From Rhodovulum steppense (GTDB taxonomy: Bacteria > Pseudomonadota > Alphaproteobacteria > Rhodobacterales > Rhodobacteraceae), in the NCBI RefSeq assembly GCF_004339675.1, contig NZ_SLVM01000014.1:41187-105186 (forward strand): a DNA stretch of 64,000 nucleotides, written 5' to 3'. The position numbers and the translations under genes were made by a program. Below are positions 19,150 to 27,482 of the stretch, piece by piece (position 1 is the first letter of the stretch; the number at the start of each line of letters is the position of its first letter). Under the pieces are notes generated by a model. It ran no database searches. It saw only the letters and a program-made list of their open reading frames with translations, and had not been told where the DNA came from.

Positions 19150-20376
19150 TCAGCGCCGCAGCAATACCGCCTGTGCCGCGTCCTCGGCCGCCCATTCCCC
19201 GATCGCGCCGACGATTCCGGCAATCGCCCGCGCGCGCCATTCGGGCGAAACGAGGTTGCGTCGGTCACGTTCCGAGGACAGGAAGCCCAGTTCGACCAGC
19301 ACCGAGGGGATATCGGGCGATTTGAGCACGGAGAAGCCCGCCGACAGCCGCGGCCGCTTGTGCAGGCTTCCGACATGGGTCTGCAACCCCGCCACGATGG
19401 CATCCGCCAGCCGGTCGGCGCGGGGTGCGGTCTCGGTGCGGGCGATGTCCATCAGGACGGTCGCGATCTCGTCATCCTTGTCGGTCAGGTCCACCCCCGC
19501 CAGCAGCGCGTCACGGTCATGCCGCTCTGCCAGCAGCGCGGATGCCTTGTCGGACGCGGTTTCCGACAGCGTGTAGACCGTGCCGCCGCTGGCCTGTCCA
19601 TCGGCCAGCGCATCGGCATGCAGCGAGATGAACAGATCGCCCCGGGCCGCGCGCGCGATGTCGATGCGGGTTTCCAGCGGCACGAAATGATCGCCATCGC
19701 GGGTCAGCACCGGTTCGTGCCCCGCCCGTATCAGCGCCTCGGACAGTTCGCGGGCGAAGGTCAGCATCAGATCCGATTCGCGCAAGCCGCCCCGCTCGGC
19801 GCCCGGGTCGATGCCGCCATGGCCGGGGTCAAGCACGACGCGCAAGGGCCGCGTGCCGTCCTGGCGGCGCTGCGGCGGGGCCAGTTCCTCGGGCGGCGGC
19901 AGGCCCCATAGCGCCGAGGCGGGCGGGCGGGCGGCGAAACTGGCGGGATCGGTGGGGGTCAGGCGGACCGACAGCCGCGCCCGGCCGCTGGCCCGGTCGC
20001 GCGCCATCTGGGCCGTCTCGATGGCAAAGGGTCCGCCAAGCTCCAGCACCAGCCGCGACCAGCCCGGTTGCAGCGCCCCCGCCCGCGCCGCAACGACCCG
20101 GCCTGTGGCGACGAGTTTCGCAGGGTCTGTACCGCGCCAATCCACCTCGCGGAAATCGGCAACCAGCCGGGGCGGGTTGTCGAGCATGTAGACCCGGTAG
20201 GGCACCGGCTGGGACAGGTCGAGCACCAACGCAACCCCTGCCCCGGCATCGGCCACCCGCGAATTCGCCGCGTCTGGCCGGGCCAGCGCCGTCCGTTCCT
20301 GCGCCAGCACCGGGGCCGACGCGGCAAGGCCCAGCACAAGCGCCGCAAGGCGCAGGAGGGAAAGGGGATGTCGCAT
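19150..20376 (-). CDS. N-acetylmuramoyl-L-alanine amidase with AMIN domain
   Basis: A 408-residue exported zinc amidase that cuts the bond between glycan strand and stem peptide. A signal peptide (LLRLAALVLGLAASAPVLAQ) precedes an AMIN domain (about 35-160) that would target it to the wall or septum, and the C-terminal Amidase_3 domain (about 180-400) has zinc-ligand motifs VLDPGHGGIDPGAE, ESDLMLTFA and FISLHADA with the catalytic Glu in VLVELGFLSS. The ATG at 20376 was preferred because it begins the signal peptide directly. Upstream of PBP1A on the same strand. AmiC-type by domain order. Confidence 0.93.
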   Translation of the reverse strand: MRHPLSLLRLAALVLGLAASAPVLAQERTALARPDAANSRVADAGAGVALVLDLSQPVPYRVYMLDNPPRLVADFREVDWRGTDPAKLVATGRVVAARAGALQPGWSRLVLELGGPFAIETAQMARDRASGRARLSVRLTPTDPASFAARPPASALWGLPPPEELAPPQRRQDGTRPLRVVLDPGHGGIDPGAERGGLRESDLMLTFARELSEALIRAGHEPVLTRDGDHFVPLETRIDIARAARGDLFISLHADALADGQASGGTVYTLSETASDKASALLAERHDRDALLAGVDLTDKDDEIATVLMDIARTETAPRADRLADAIVAGLQTHVGSLHKRPRLSAGFSVLKSPDIPSVLVELGFLSSERDRRNLVSPEWRARAIAGIVGAIGEWAAEDAAQAVLLRR

Positions 20377-20493
20377 GACTGCCTGCTCTTGTTTTGCCGC
20401 GATCATAGCGCAGCCGCGCGGCAGGCGGAACCGCAAGCCGGAATGCAAACGGCCGCCCCGCAGGACGGCCGCAAGCCCGGCGGACAACAGGGA

Positions 20494-21102
20494 TCAGGCG
20501 GTCGAGAGCCGCGCGGCCACGTTTTCCCAGTTCACCAGATGGTCGAGGAAGTTCGTCAGATAGGCCGGACGCTTGTTGCGGAAGTCGATATAGTAGGAAT
20601 GTTCCCATACATCGCAGCCCAGAAGCGCGGTCTGGTTGAAGCAAAGCGGGTTCACCCCGTTCTCGGTCTTGGTCACCTTGAGCGTGCCATCGGTATCGAC
20701 CACCAGCCAGCACCAGCCCGATCCGAACTGCCCCGCACCCGCGGCCGAGAATTCCTCCTTGAACTTGCCGACCGAGCCGAAGGCATCATTGATCCTCGCC
20801 TCAAGCTCCGAGGGGATGGCGGCTTTGCCCGGCCCCATCATTTCCCAGAACTGGCAATGATTCCAATGCTGCGAGGCGTTGTTGAAGATGCCGTTCTGCG
20901 CGACGGCGCCCTTCTGATAGGTGCCCCGGACGATATCCTCGAGGGATTTCCCCTCCCATTCGGTGCCCGCGATCAGCTTGTTGCCGTTGTCCACATAGGC
21001 TTTGTGGTGCAGGTCGTGATGGTACTCCATCGTCTCCCGCGACATGCCCAGATCGGCGAGCGCGTCATGGGCATAGGGAAGGTCGGGAAGTTCGAAGGCC
21101 AT
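20494..21102 (-). CDS. sodB: Superoxide dismutase, Fe-type
   Basis: Converts superoxide to oxygen and hydrogen peroxide. 202 residues. Metal ligands are in MEYHHDLHHKAYVDN, FNNASQHWNHCQFW and the DVWEHSYYIDFRN block. The Gln directly before HWNH and the FGSGW segment match iron rather than manganese enzymes, although cambialism cannot be excluded. The ATG at 21102 follows an AGGGGGATC ribosome site; the 10 extra codons upstream are not needed. It stands directly downstream of the sarcosine oxidase operon, which releases hydrogen peroxide, but with 63 bp between them. Confidence 0.96.
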   Translation of the reverse strand: MAFELPDLPYAHDALADLGMSRETMEYHHDLHHKAYVDNGNKLIAGTEWEGKSLEDIVRGTYQKGAVAQNGIFNNASQHWNHCQFWEMMGPGKAAIPSELEARINDAFGSVGKFKEEFSAAGAGQFGSGWCWLVVDTDGTLKVTKTENGVNPLCFNQTALLGCDVWEHSYYIDFRNKRPAYLTNFLDHLVNWENVAARLSTA

Positions 21103-21165
21103 GGATCCCCCTGTTGGTCCTTGCTGCGTCACTTTGACCTAGATGGCGTCGCTTCGGGGGGGAGG

Positions 21166-21741
21166 TCAAGCCCCGGGGGCGAAATAGCCCACCGCCGACC
21201 CCGGCGCGGCCGCCCCGGACAGCAGATCGAACACATAGCCCGCGACCGAACGGAAGCAGAGAAGCGTGAAACCGTCCGCATCGGCCCGAATCGCAACCGG
21301 CACCTGGGCCAGACGGGTGCGCCGGAACCCGCCCGGCGGGAACACACCGGGGGCCATGTCGGCGGGCGTCAGCTTGGCCAGTACCTCGCGCGCGGCGGGA
21401 CCGGATATGCGAAAGGCGGCGCGGGCGTCCGAAACGTCGGCGGCGGCTGCATGCAACCCGGCAAGCGCGGTGTCGAGTGCCGCAACTTTCGCCGCCCCCT
21501 CGCCCCGCGGTACGAACAGCAGCAATTCGTCGGGCGACATCCAGCCCGCGCCACACCCGTCCCGCATGTTGGCGCAAAGCGGTGCGGGGACGGCTACGCC
21601 CACCGCCTGCTTGACCGCGGCCTGCACCTTGCGCGCGGCAAGATCGGCGCGCAGCGTGACCATATCCGCCGTTGGCGCCGCAGCGATGATCGCGATACCC
21701 TCGAACCGAACATCTGCAAGGGCTGTGACGGGCTCAGGCAT
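21166..21741 (-). CDS. soxG: Sarcosine oxidase gamma subunit
   Basis: Smallest catalytic-complex helper of heterotetrameric sarcosine oxidase, related to the folate-binding aminomethyltransferase fold; cytoplasmic. 191 residues, typical. Family-like segments are the SDARAAFRISGPAAREVLAKLTPADMAPGVFPPGGFRRTRLAQV stretch in two pieces and CFRSVAGYVFDLL at the end. The ATG at 21741 overlaps the last 8 bases of soxA, the usual arrangement, so the 22 upstream codons are ignored. Last gene of the sox operon. Confidence 0.92.
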   Translation of the reverse strand: MPEPVTALADVRFEGIAIIAAAPTADMVTLRADLAARKVQAAVKQAVGVAVPAPLCANMRDGCGAGWMSPDELLLFVPRGEGAAKVAALDTALAGLHAAAADVSDARAAFRISGPAAREVLAKLTPADMAPGVFPPGGFRRTRLAQVPVAIRADADGFTLLCFRSVAGYVFDLLSGAAAPGSAVGYFAPGA

Positions 21742-24700
21742 TCTGCTTATCCCCTTCCGGGTCGTAGAAGACAGGGCTGACGATGCGGGCCTTGACGGTG
21801 GTACCATCGCTGCGGGCGAGATCGATCACCTCGCCCATCCGCTCGGGGCCGCGCCGGACAAGCCCCATGGCAATACCCCGGCCAAGCGTGGGCGAAAAAT
21901 AGGTCGAGGTAACGCGGCCCTGCGTCCTGCGCTGACCGTTGGCGTTGCGGCCCTCGTCCACGACATAGGCCCCATCGGGAAGAACCGAACCGTCCAGAGT
22001 TTCCAGCCCCACCAGCTTCCAGCGATCAGGGTCGCTCAGATGGCTGCGTTGCTGGGCGCGCTTGCCGATGAAATCGTCCTTTTTCTTCGATACCGCCCAG
22101 CCAAGGCCCAGATCCTGCGGGATCACCGTGCCGTCGGTTTCGTCGCCGATCATGATGAAGCCTTTCTCGGCCCGCATCACATGCAGCGCCTCGGTGCCAT
22201 AGGGCATCACGCCCAGATCGGCCCCGGCGGCAAGGCAGGCCTCCCAGAATTCGCGACCCCGGCCCGCCGGAACGGCCAGTTCGAAGGACAGTTCGCCCGA
22301 GAACGAGATGCGATAGACCCGTGCCGGGATGTCGGCCAGACGGCCCTCGGCCCAGCCCATGAAGGGCAGCGCCGTAGCTGACAGGTCGATGTCACCCTCC
22401 AGTTTCTCAAGCAGTTTCCGTGCCTTGGGGCCAACAACCGCAATCTGGGTGAACTGTTCGGTGAGGTTAACGACATGCACCTTCAAATCCCACCACTCGG
22501 TCTGAAGCCACTCCTCCAGATGCTGGTGGATGTGGTCGGCCCCGCCGCTGGTGGTGTGGCAGAGGAAGCTGTCTTCGGTCAGACGGGCGACCACGCCGTC
22601 ATCCATCAGGAAGCCGTTCTCGGAACAGATCAGCCCGTAACGGCAGCGTCCGACCGGCAGGGTCGAGATCATGCAAGTATATACAAGATCAAGGAATTTT
22701 CCAGCATCTGGCCCCTTGACCAGAAGTTTGCCGAGGGTCGAGGCGTCGAGCATGCCGACATTGTTGCGGGTGTTCGCAACCTCGCGCCGGATTGCAGAGG
22801 ATACGGATTCTCCTTTTTTTACATAGCTATAGGGTCGGCGCCATTGGCCAACGGGTTCGAAATGGGCGCCGTTTTCCCGGTGCCAGTCATGCAGCGGCGT
22901 CTGGCGCACCGGCTGGAAGGTGGCGCCGCGGCCAGGACCAGCGATGGCGCCTAGGGTCAGGGGGGTGTAGGGCGGGCGGAAAGTGGTGGTGCCGACCTGT
23001 GGAATGTCTTCGCCCAACGCATCAGAAAGAATCGCCAGACCATTTATATTGCTCAGCTTTCCCTGATCCGTCGCCATCCCCAGCGTAGTGTATCGCTTGG
23101 CGTGCTCGACGCTTTCATAGCCCTCGCGGGCAGCGAGCTGGACGTCGGACACCTTCACGTCATTCTGGAAATCGAGGAACATTTTCATCCGCGCGGCGGG
23201 CTCGGCCCGGCGCGGCATGATCCATATGAAATCCATATGATTCTCATATGATTTCGATATGACGAATTCGCGGGCCTCGGCCTTGAATCCCGCCGCCTCG
23301 GCCGCCGCCGCACCGGCACGACTGCCATCGGGCAGACCCTCCCGAGCCGACAGCGCCCCCGAGGCCGCGCCGGCCGGAACGACGAAGGGCCGCCCGTCGG
23401 CACTGGTAGGTGCGCGGGACAGATCGGGTCGGAACATCGCGCGGGCTTCGTCCCAGACCAGCTTACCGCCGCAATGGGACCACAGATGCACCACCGGCGA
23501 CCAGCCGCCCGACATCGCGACCGCGTCGCAGGCGATCATCTCCAGCGGCAGGGCGACGCCGCCCACGGGGCCGATGCCGACGCCTTTCACGCGCTTGGAT
23601 CCCTTGACACTGACCACCGCCTTGCCGGTCAGCACCCGGATGCCCGCCGCGCGGGCTGCCTCGGGCAGCGGCCCCTCGGCGCTTTTGCGCGCATCGACGA
23701 TTGCGGGCACCGTGAGCCCGGCCTCGACCAGCGTCAGCGCCGTGCGATAGGCGTCGTCATTGTTGGTGACGATCACGGTGCGCTGGCCCGGCGCCACAGC
23801 CCAGTTCACCACATAGTCGCGCACCGCCGAGGCCAGCATCACGCCGGGCACGTCATTGCCGGGGAAGGCCAGCGGGCGTTCGATCGCACCCGTCGCGGTG
23901 ACGATCTGGCGGGCGCGGATCTTCCACAGCCGGTGGCGGGGGCCGGGCGCATCGGGGGCGTGGTCGGTCAGCCGCTCATGCGCCAGCACATGGCCATGAT
24001 CGTAGACGCCCGCCCCCTGCATGCGGAGGCGGAGCGTCACATTCTCCATCCTTTCAAGCTCTTGAACGGCGACCCTTACCCATGTTTCGGCAGGCTGCCC
24101 CTCGATCTCGACATCATCGACCGGCGCGCGCCCGCCCCAATGGGCGGTCTGCTCGACCAGCAGCACGCGCGCGCCCGACCGTCCCGCGACCAGCGCGGCC
24201 TCGAGCCCGGCAATGCCGCCGCCCACCACAAGGACATCCACATGGGCGTGGAAATGCTCGTAGCTGTCGGGGTCGGCCTCGGTCGGCGCGCGGCCCAGCC
24301 CGGCGGATTGCCGGATCACGGGTTCATAGACATGCTTCCAGAAGGCGCGCGGCCAGAGGAAGGTCTTGTAATAGAAGCCCGCGGGCAGGAATCGCGCGAG
24401 CCGCGCATTGATCGCGCCGATGTCGAAGTCGAGCGAGGGAAAGCGGTTCTGGCTTTCGGCCACGAGACCGTCGAACAGTTCGGTCGTGGTGGCGCGCTGG
24501 TTCGGCTCGAACCGGCCGCCCTGCCCCAACCCCACCAGCGCGTTCGGTTCCTCGGCCCCCGAAGCGACCACGCCGCGCGGGCGGTGATACTTGAAGGACC
24601 GCCCGACCAGCATCCGGTCATTGGCCAGAAGCGCCGCGGCCAGCGTGTCGCCGACGAACCCGGCATGGTCGGCGCCGTCGAAGGTGAAGCGGCAGGGCGC

Positions 24701-24745
24701 GGTGCGGTCGATCAGGCGACCGCCCTTGTCCAGACGAAAGCTCAT
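21734..24745 (-). CDS. soxA: Sarcosine oxidase alpha subunit
   Basis: Large subunit of the tetrameric enzyme that oxidises sarcosine to glycine with formation of hydrogen peroxide and 5,10-methylene-tetrahydrofolate. 1003 residues. N-terminal ferredoxin-like part with MLVGRSFKYHRPRGV, an NAD-binding Rossmann domain beginning VDVLVVGGGIAGLEAALVAG (about 165), and a C-terminal folate-binding GCV_T domain (about 610-990) with GELSFELAVPAG and ALHVMRAEKGFIMIGDETDGT. The ATG at 24745 overlaps the soxD stop as ATGA. Odd feature: the stretch at 22670-23270 holds AT-rich patches, including four CATATGA/GATATGA copies at 23219-23261, unlike the GC-rich codons around it. Confidence 0.95.
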   Translation of the reverse strand: MSFRLDKGGRLIDRTAPCRFTFDGADHAGFVGDTLAAALLANDRMLVGRSFKYHRPRGVVASGAEEPNALVGLGQGGRFEPNQRATTTELFDGLVAESQNRFPSLDFDIGAINARLARFLPAGFYYKTFLWPRAFWKHVYEPVIRQSAGLGRAPTEADPDSYEHFHAHVDVLVVGGGIAGLEAALVAGRSGARVLLVEQTAHWGGRAPVDDVEIEGQPAETWVRVAVQELERMENVTLRLRMQGAGVYDHGHVLAHERLTDHAPDAPGPRHRLWKIRARQIVTATGAIERPLAFPGNDVPGVMLASAVRDYVVNWAVAPGQRTVIVTNNDDAYRTALTLVEAGLTVPAIVDARKSAEGPLPEAARAAGIRVLTGKAVVSVKGSKRVKGVGIGPVGGVALPLEMIACDAVAMSGGWSPVVHLWSHCGGKLVWDEARAMFRPDLSRAPTSADGRPFVVPAGAASGALSAREGLPDGSRAGAAAAEAAGFKAEAREFVISKSYENHMDFIWIMPRRAEPAARMKMFLDFQNDVKVSDVQLAAREGYESVEHAKRYTTLGMATDQGKLSNINGLAILSDALGEDIPQVGTTTFRPPYTPLTLGAIAGPGRGATFQPVRQTPLHDWHRENGAHFEPVGQWRRPYSYVKKGESVSSAIRREVANTRNNVGMLDASTLGKLLVKGPDAGKFLDLVYTCMISTLPVGRCRYGLICSENGFLMDDGVVARLTEDSFLCHTTSGGADHIHQHLEEWLQTEWWDLKVHVVNLTEQFTQIAVVGPKARKLLEKLEGDIDLSATALPFMGWAEGRLADIPARVYRISFSGELSFELAVPAGRGREFWEACLAAGADLGVMPYGTEALHVMRAEKGFIMIGDETDGTVIPQDLGLGWAVSKKKDDFIGKRAQQRSHLSDPDRWKLVGLETLDGSVLPDGAYVVDEGRNANGQRRTQGRVTSTYFSPTLGRGIAMGLVRRGPERMGEVIDLARSDGTTVKARIVSPVFYDPEGDKQNA

Positions 24746-25071
24746 GCGCCGCCCTCCCAATCAAAACCGGGATGTTTCGCGGCGATCCGGTCGAGGATCT
24801 CGCGCGGCGGGGCGGCACATTGCGCGGGATAGGTGCCGTAGACTTCCAGAGTCACGGTATCGCGGGCGGCGTGAAACCACTTGCCGCAGCCATGGGCATG
24901 GCGCCAGCGCTCGAAATGGACGCCGCGGGGGTTCCTGCGATGGAACAGGTAGGATTCGAAGCTGGCATCGTCGCTGCCCGGGCCGCGGCGCGTCAGATGC
25001 GCCTCGCCGCCCGGGGCGAGTTCGGTTTCATCCGCGGCCACGCCGCAGTTGGGACAGGTCAACAGAAGCAT
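24742..25071 (-). CDS. soxD: Sarcosine oxidase delta subunit
   Basis: Zinc-binding small subunit of tetrameric sarcosine oxidase. 109 residues with the N-terminal CPNCG, the SYLFHRRNPRGVHFERWRH core and GCGKWFHAARDT, all family signatures; the zinc ligands are the CPNC pair plus His and Cys further on. It overlaps soxA by 4 bases (ATGA) and is therefore translated with it. Unlike the common soxBDAG order, two additional open reading frames separate it from soxB. Confidence 0.94.
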   Translation of the reverse strand: MLLLTCPNCGVAADETELAPGGEAHLTRRGPGSDDASFESYLFHRRNPRGVHFERWRHAHGCGKWFHAARDTVTLEVYGTYPAQCAAPPREILDRIAAKHPGFDWEGGA

Positions 25072-25128
25072 CGCGCCCCCTCGGTCTGGAATTGCATCAG
25101 ACGGGCGGGGGCGCGGGTGGCTGCCCCC

Positions 25129-25296
25129 TTATTCCTCGAACGCCGGGTAAACCTGCACGGCGCTACTGGCGTTGATATTGCCGTAGATCTGGGCGCCAAC
25201 CATGCCGAAGAAGAGCGGCACCAGAAGACCGGCGACGAGGCCAAACCACTTGGCGGCGGATTCGGGAACGAGGACGTCGTAGTTTTCGTCGGACAT
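25129..25296 (-). CDS. 55-residue single-span membrane protein within the sox operon
   Basis: A short open frame starting with ATG at 25296 and ending 57 bp before soxD. It has a polar N-terminus (MSDENYDVLVPESAAKW), one hydrophobic segment (FGLVAGLLVPLFFGMVGAQI) and a short acidic tail ending AFEE. It is on the operon strand between soxB and soxD. I do not recognise the family. The position suggests co-expression with sarcosine oxidase, perhaps a membrane factor of methylamine or betaine catabolism, but this is inference. Codon use is GC-rich like the neighbouring genes, unlike the AT-richer gene just upstream. Confidence 0.6.
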   Translation of the reverse strand: MSDENYDVLVPESAAKWFGLVAGLLVPLFFGMVGAQIYGNINASSAVQVYPAFEE

Positions 25297-25477
25297 GGAC
25301 GGGTCTCCGAATGGGGTTTGGCGCCCGTTATGCGGAGCGGCTGCGCGCGCGTCAAGGCGACCAAATGCACAAGGCGGCGACCTGCGACAGAGCGGCCCAG
25401 CCGCGGGGCGGGCGATACGAGGGTGACACGCTTCTGTTCCAGGGCAGCGAACCGCGCACAACGAAGACTCTCGAAGA

Positions 25478-26035
25478 TCATGCACCACCGCTCCCGGCGA
25501 AAAGAAGATCGCCGAAACCCCATTGGAGTGTGGCGACAACTATGGCCACCGCCTGAGTGATCTCAATTCTGCAGTCAACCCGAGCCACCACGGCATCGGC
25601 CGCGAGCTTGTCGGCAAGGTTGGCCGCCAACCTGTTCTCCAGGTCGGTATCCGCGGAAAACTGCTCGGGAGAGGGTGCGCCTGAAAGCAAGGGCCTGGCC
25701 AACGCCTCAATCGGGGTCGGTGTTGGCACCCCTTGCCTGTCGTTGTCGATCTTTATGCAAGCGGCGATCAGGGAGCATTGCCAGAGGGCCATATGCGCCA
25801 GCCGACCAGTCAGGATGAAGTTCCTGGTATTGATTTCGCTGCTCTCGTGATAGCCGGGCGGCGCCGGTTGGCTTTGGAAAAGCCTGGCCGCCGCAAAATA
25901 GGCCACGACGACGGCAACACCCAGCGCACCCCACCTTCGGAACAACGCGCCATCACCCGCATTGGCTGCGAAACCGGACAGGATCAACCAAACCGAAAGC
26001 CCGGCGACTCCCAATTGGTCAATCCACCGGGTCAA
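25478..26035 (-). CDS. Unknown 185-residue membrane protein within the sox operon
   Basis: Open frame from a TTG at 26035, which overlaps the soxB stop codon (ATTGA), to a TGA at 25478. Two predicted membrane spans near the N-terminus (LGVAGLSVWLILSGFAANAG and GALGVAVVVAYFAAARLF) precede a hydrophilic middle containing ILTGRLAHMALWQCSLIAACIK and a C-terminal hydrophobic stretch ITQAVAIVVATLQWGFGDLLF. No family recognised. The DNA is less GC-rich than the flanking sox genes, which points to an insertion. It is followed by 181 bp without a clear gene before the 55-residue protein. TTG is the only start that fits the overlap and is not certain. Confidence 0.5.
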   Translation of the reverse strand: MTRWIDQLGVAGLSVWLILSGFAANAGDGALFRRWGALGVAVVVAYFAAARLFQSQPAPPGYHESSEINTRNFILTGRLAHMALWQCSLIAACIKIDNDRQGVPTPTPIEALARPLLSGAPSPEQFSADTDLENRLAANLADKLAADAVVARVDCRIEITQAVAIVVATLQWGFGDLLFAGSGGA

Positions 26036-27279
26036 TGCGCCACCCCCGCCGCCACGCTTTCGTCGATGAAGCGCCCCTCGCGGAACCGGTCTAGGCCGAA
26101 GGGGGCGGCCAGCGGGCCGGGCTCGCCCCTGGCCACCAGTTCGGCCATCGCCCAGCCCGAGCCCGGGATCGCCTTGAACCCGCCCGTGCCCCAGCCGCAA
26201 TTGATGAAGCATCCCTCCAGCGGGGTCTTCGACAGGATCGGCGAGCGGTCGCCGGTCATGTCGACGATGCCGCCCCATTGGCGCAGCATCTTCAGCCGCG
26301 TGATGATCGGGAAGGTCTCGCACAGCGCGCGGACGGTTTCCTCGATATGGTGGAAGCTGCCGCGCTGGGTGTAGTTGTTGAACCCGTCCGCGCCGCCGCC
26401 GATGACAAGCTCGCCCTTGTCGGACTGGCTGATATAGCCATGCACGGTGTTCGCCATGACGACCACGTCGATCACCGGCTTGATCGGTTCGCTGACCAGT
26501 GCCTGGAGGGCCACGGACTCGATCGGCAGCCGGAACCCGGCCATCCGGGCCAGAACGCCCGAATGGCCCGCCACGACGATCGCCAGCTTGCCGCAGCCGA
26601 TGGCGCCCTTCGTGGTCTCGACGCCCGTCACCCGACTGCCCTGCTGGCGGATCGCGGTGACTTCGCATTTCTGGAGGATGTCCATGCCCATCGCGGAACA
26701 GGCGCGCGCATAGCCCCAGGCGACCGCGTCATGGCGCGCGGTGCCGCCGCGGGGCTGCCAGAGCGCGCCGAGTACCGGATAGCGCGGCCCGTCGATATTG
26801 ATGATCGGGACGATCCTCCTGACCTCGGCGGGGCCGATATACTCGGTCGGGATACCCTGCAGGGCATTGGCCTGCGCGGTGCGTTTCCAGCCCCGGATCT
26901 CGTGTTCGGTCTGGGCCAGCATCAGCACGCCGCGGGGGCTGAACATGATGTTGTAGTTCAGATCCTGGCTGAGCGTCTCGTAGAGCGCGCGGGATTTCTC
27001 GTAGATCGCGGCCGAGGGATCCTGAAGGTAGTTCGAGCGGATGATCGTGGTGTTGCGCCCGGTATTGCCGCCGCCCAGCCAGCCCTTCTCGATCACCGCG
27101 ACATTGGTGATGCCGAAGCGTTTGCCGAGGTAATAGGCGGTCGCCAGCCCGTGCCCGCCGGCCCCCACCACGATCACATCATAGTGAGGCTTCGGCGCCG
27201 GAGAGGCCCAGGCCCGCTGCCATCCCGCGTGGTAGCGTGCGGCCTCGCGGGCGATGGCGAAGGCGGAATAGCGTTTCAT
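26032..27279 (-). CDS. soxB: Sarcosine oxidase beta subunit
   Basis: Flavin-bearing catalytic subunit of heterotetrameric sarcosine oxidase; holds FAD and covalently bound FMN. 415 residues. The dinucleotide fold YDVIVVGAGGHGLATAYYLG begins at about 32, followed by the hallmark GGGNTGRNTTIIRSNYL and, later, the GGWGTGG-type C-terminal loop as INCGWGTGGFKAIPGSG. The ATG at 27279 (MKRYSAFAIAREA) matches the family N-terminus; the 36 extra upstream codons are arginine-rich. First gene of the minus-strand sox operon and divergent from ccmI. Confidence 0.95.
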   Translation of the reverse strand: MKRYSAFAIAREAARYHAGWQRAWASPAPKPHYDVIVVGAGGHGLATAYYLGKRFGITNVAVIEKGWLGGGNTGRNTTIIRSNYLQDPSAAIYEKSRALYETLSQDLNYNIMFSPRGVLMLAQTEHEIRGWKRTAQANALQGIPTEYIGPAEVRRIVPIINIDGPRYPVLGALWQPRGGTARHDAVAWGYARACSAMGMDILQKCEVTAIRQQGSRVTGVETTKGAIGCGKLAIVVAGHSGVLARMAGFRLPIESVALQALVSEPIKPVIDVVVMANTVHGYISQSDKGELVIGGGADGFNNYTQRGSFHHIEETVRALCETFPIITRLKMLRQWGGIVDMTGDRSPILSKTPLEGCFINCGWGTGGFKAIPGSGWAMAELVARGEPGPLAAPFGLDRFREGRFIDESVAAGVAH

Positions 27280-27482
27280 GGCCACGGGCTCTCCCCTTGT
27301 TTGCCGGGCTTTCGCACGGCCCTTCATGCACCGACCGGCCCGCCGCCCCCTGCCCGCCAGCGGCATGCCGTCGAAGGAACGCGACATCGGCCAGTGGCGG
27401 GACGGTCAGGCCGCTTTGCCCTTTCGATTCCGTCCTTTCCGTAATAGATCGGCGGGTGAGGCTGCAAAAGGGGTGGACCCAT

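Noticed and set aside
23219..23261. CATATGA cluster in soxA as a regulatory repeat array
   Set aside because: It is inside coding sequence and encodes a normal SoxA stretch (VISKSYENHMDFIWI); treated as a codon-usage anomaly, not an array.
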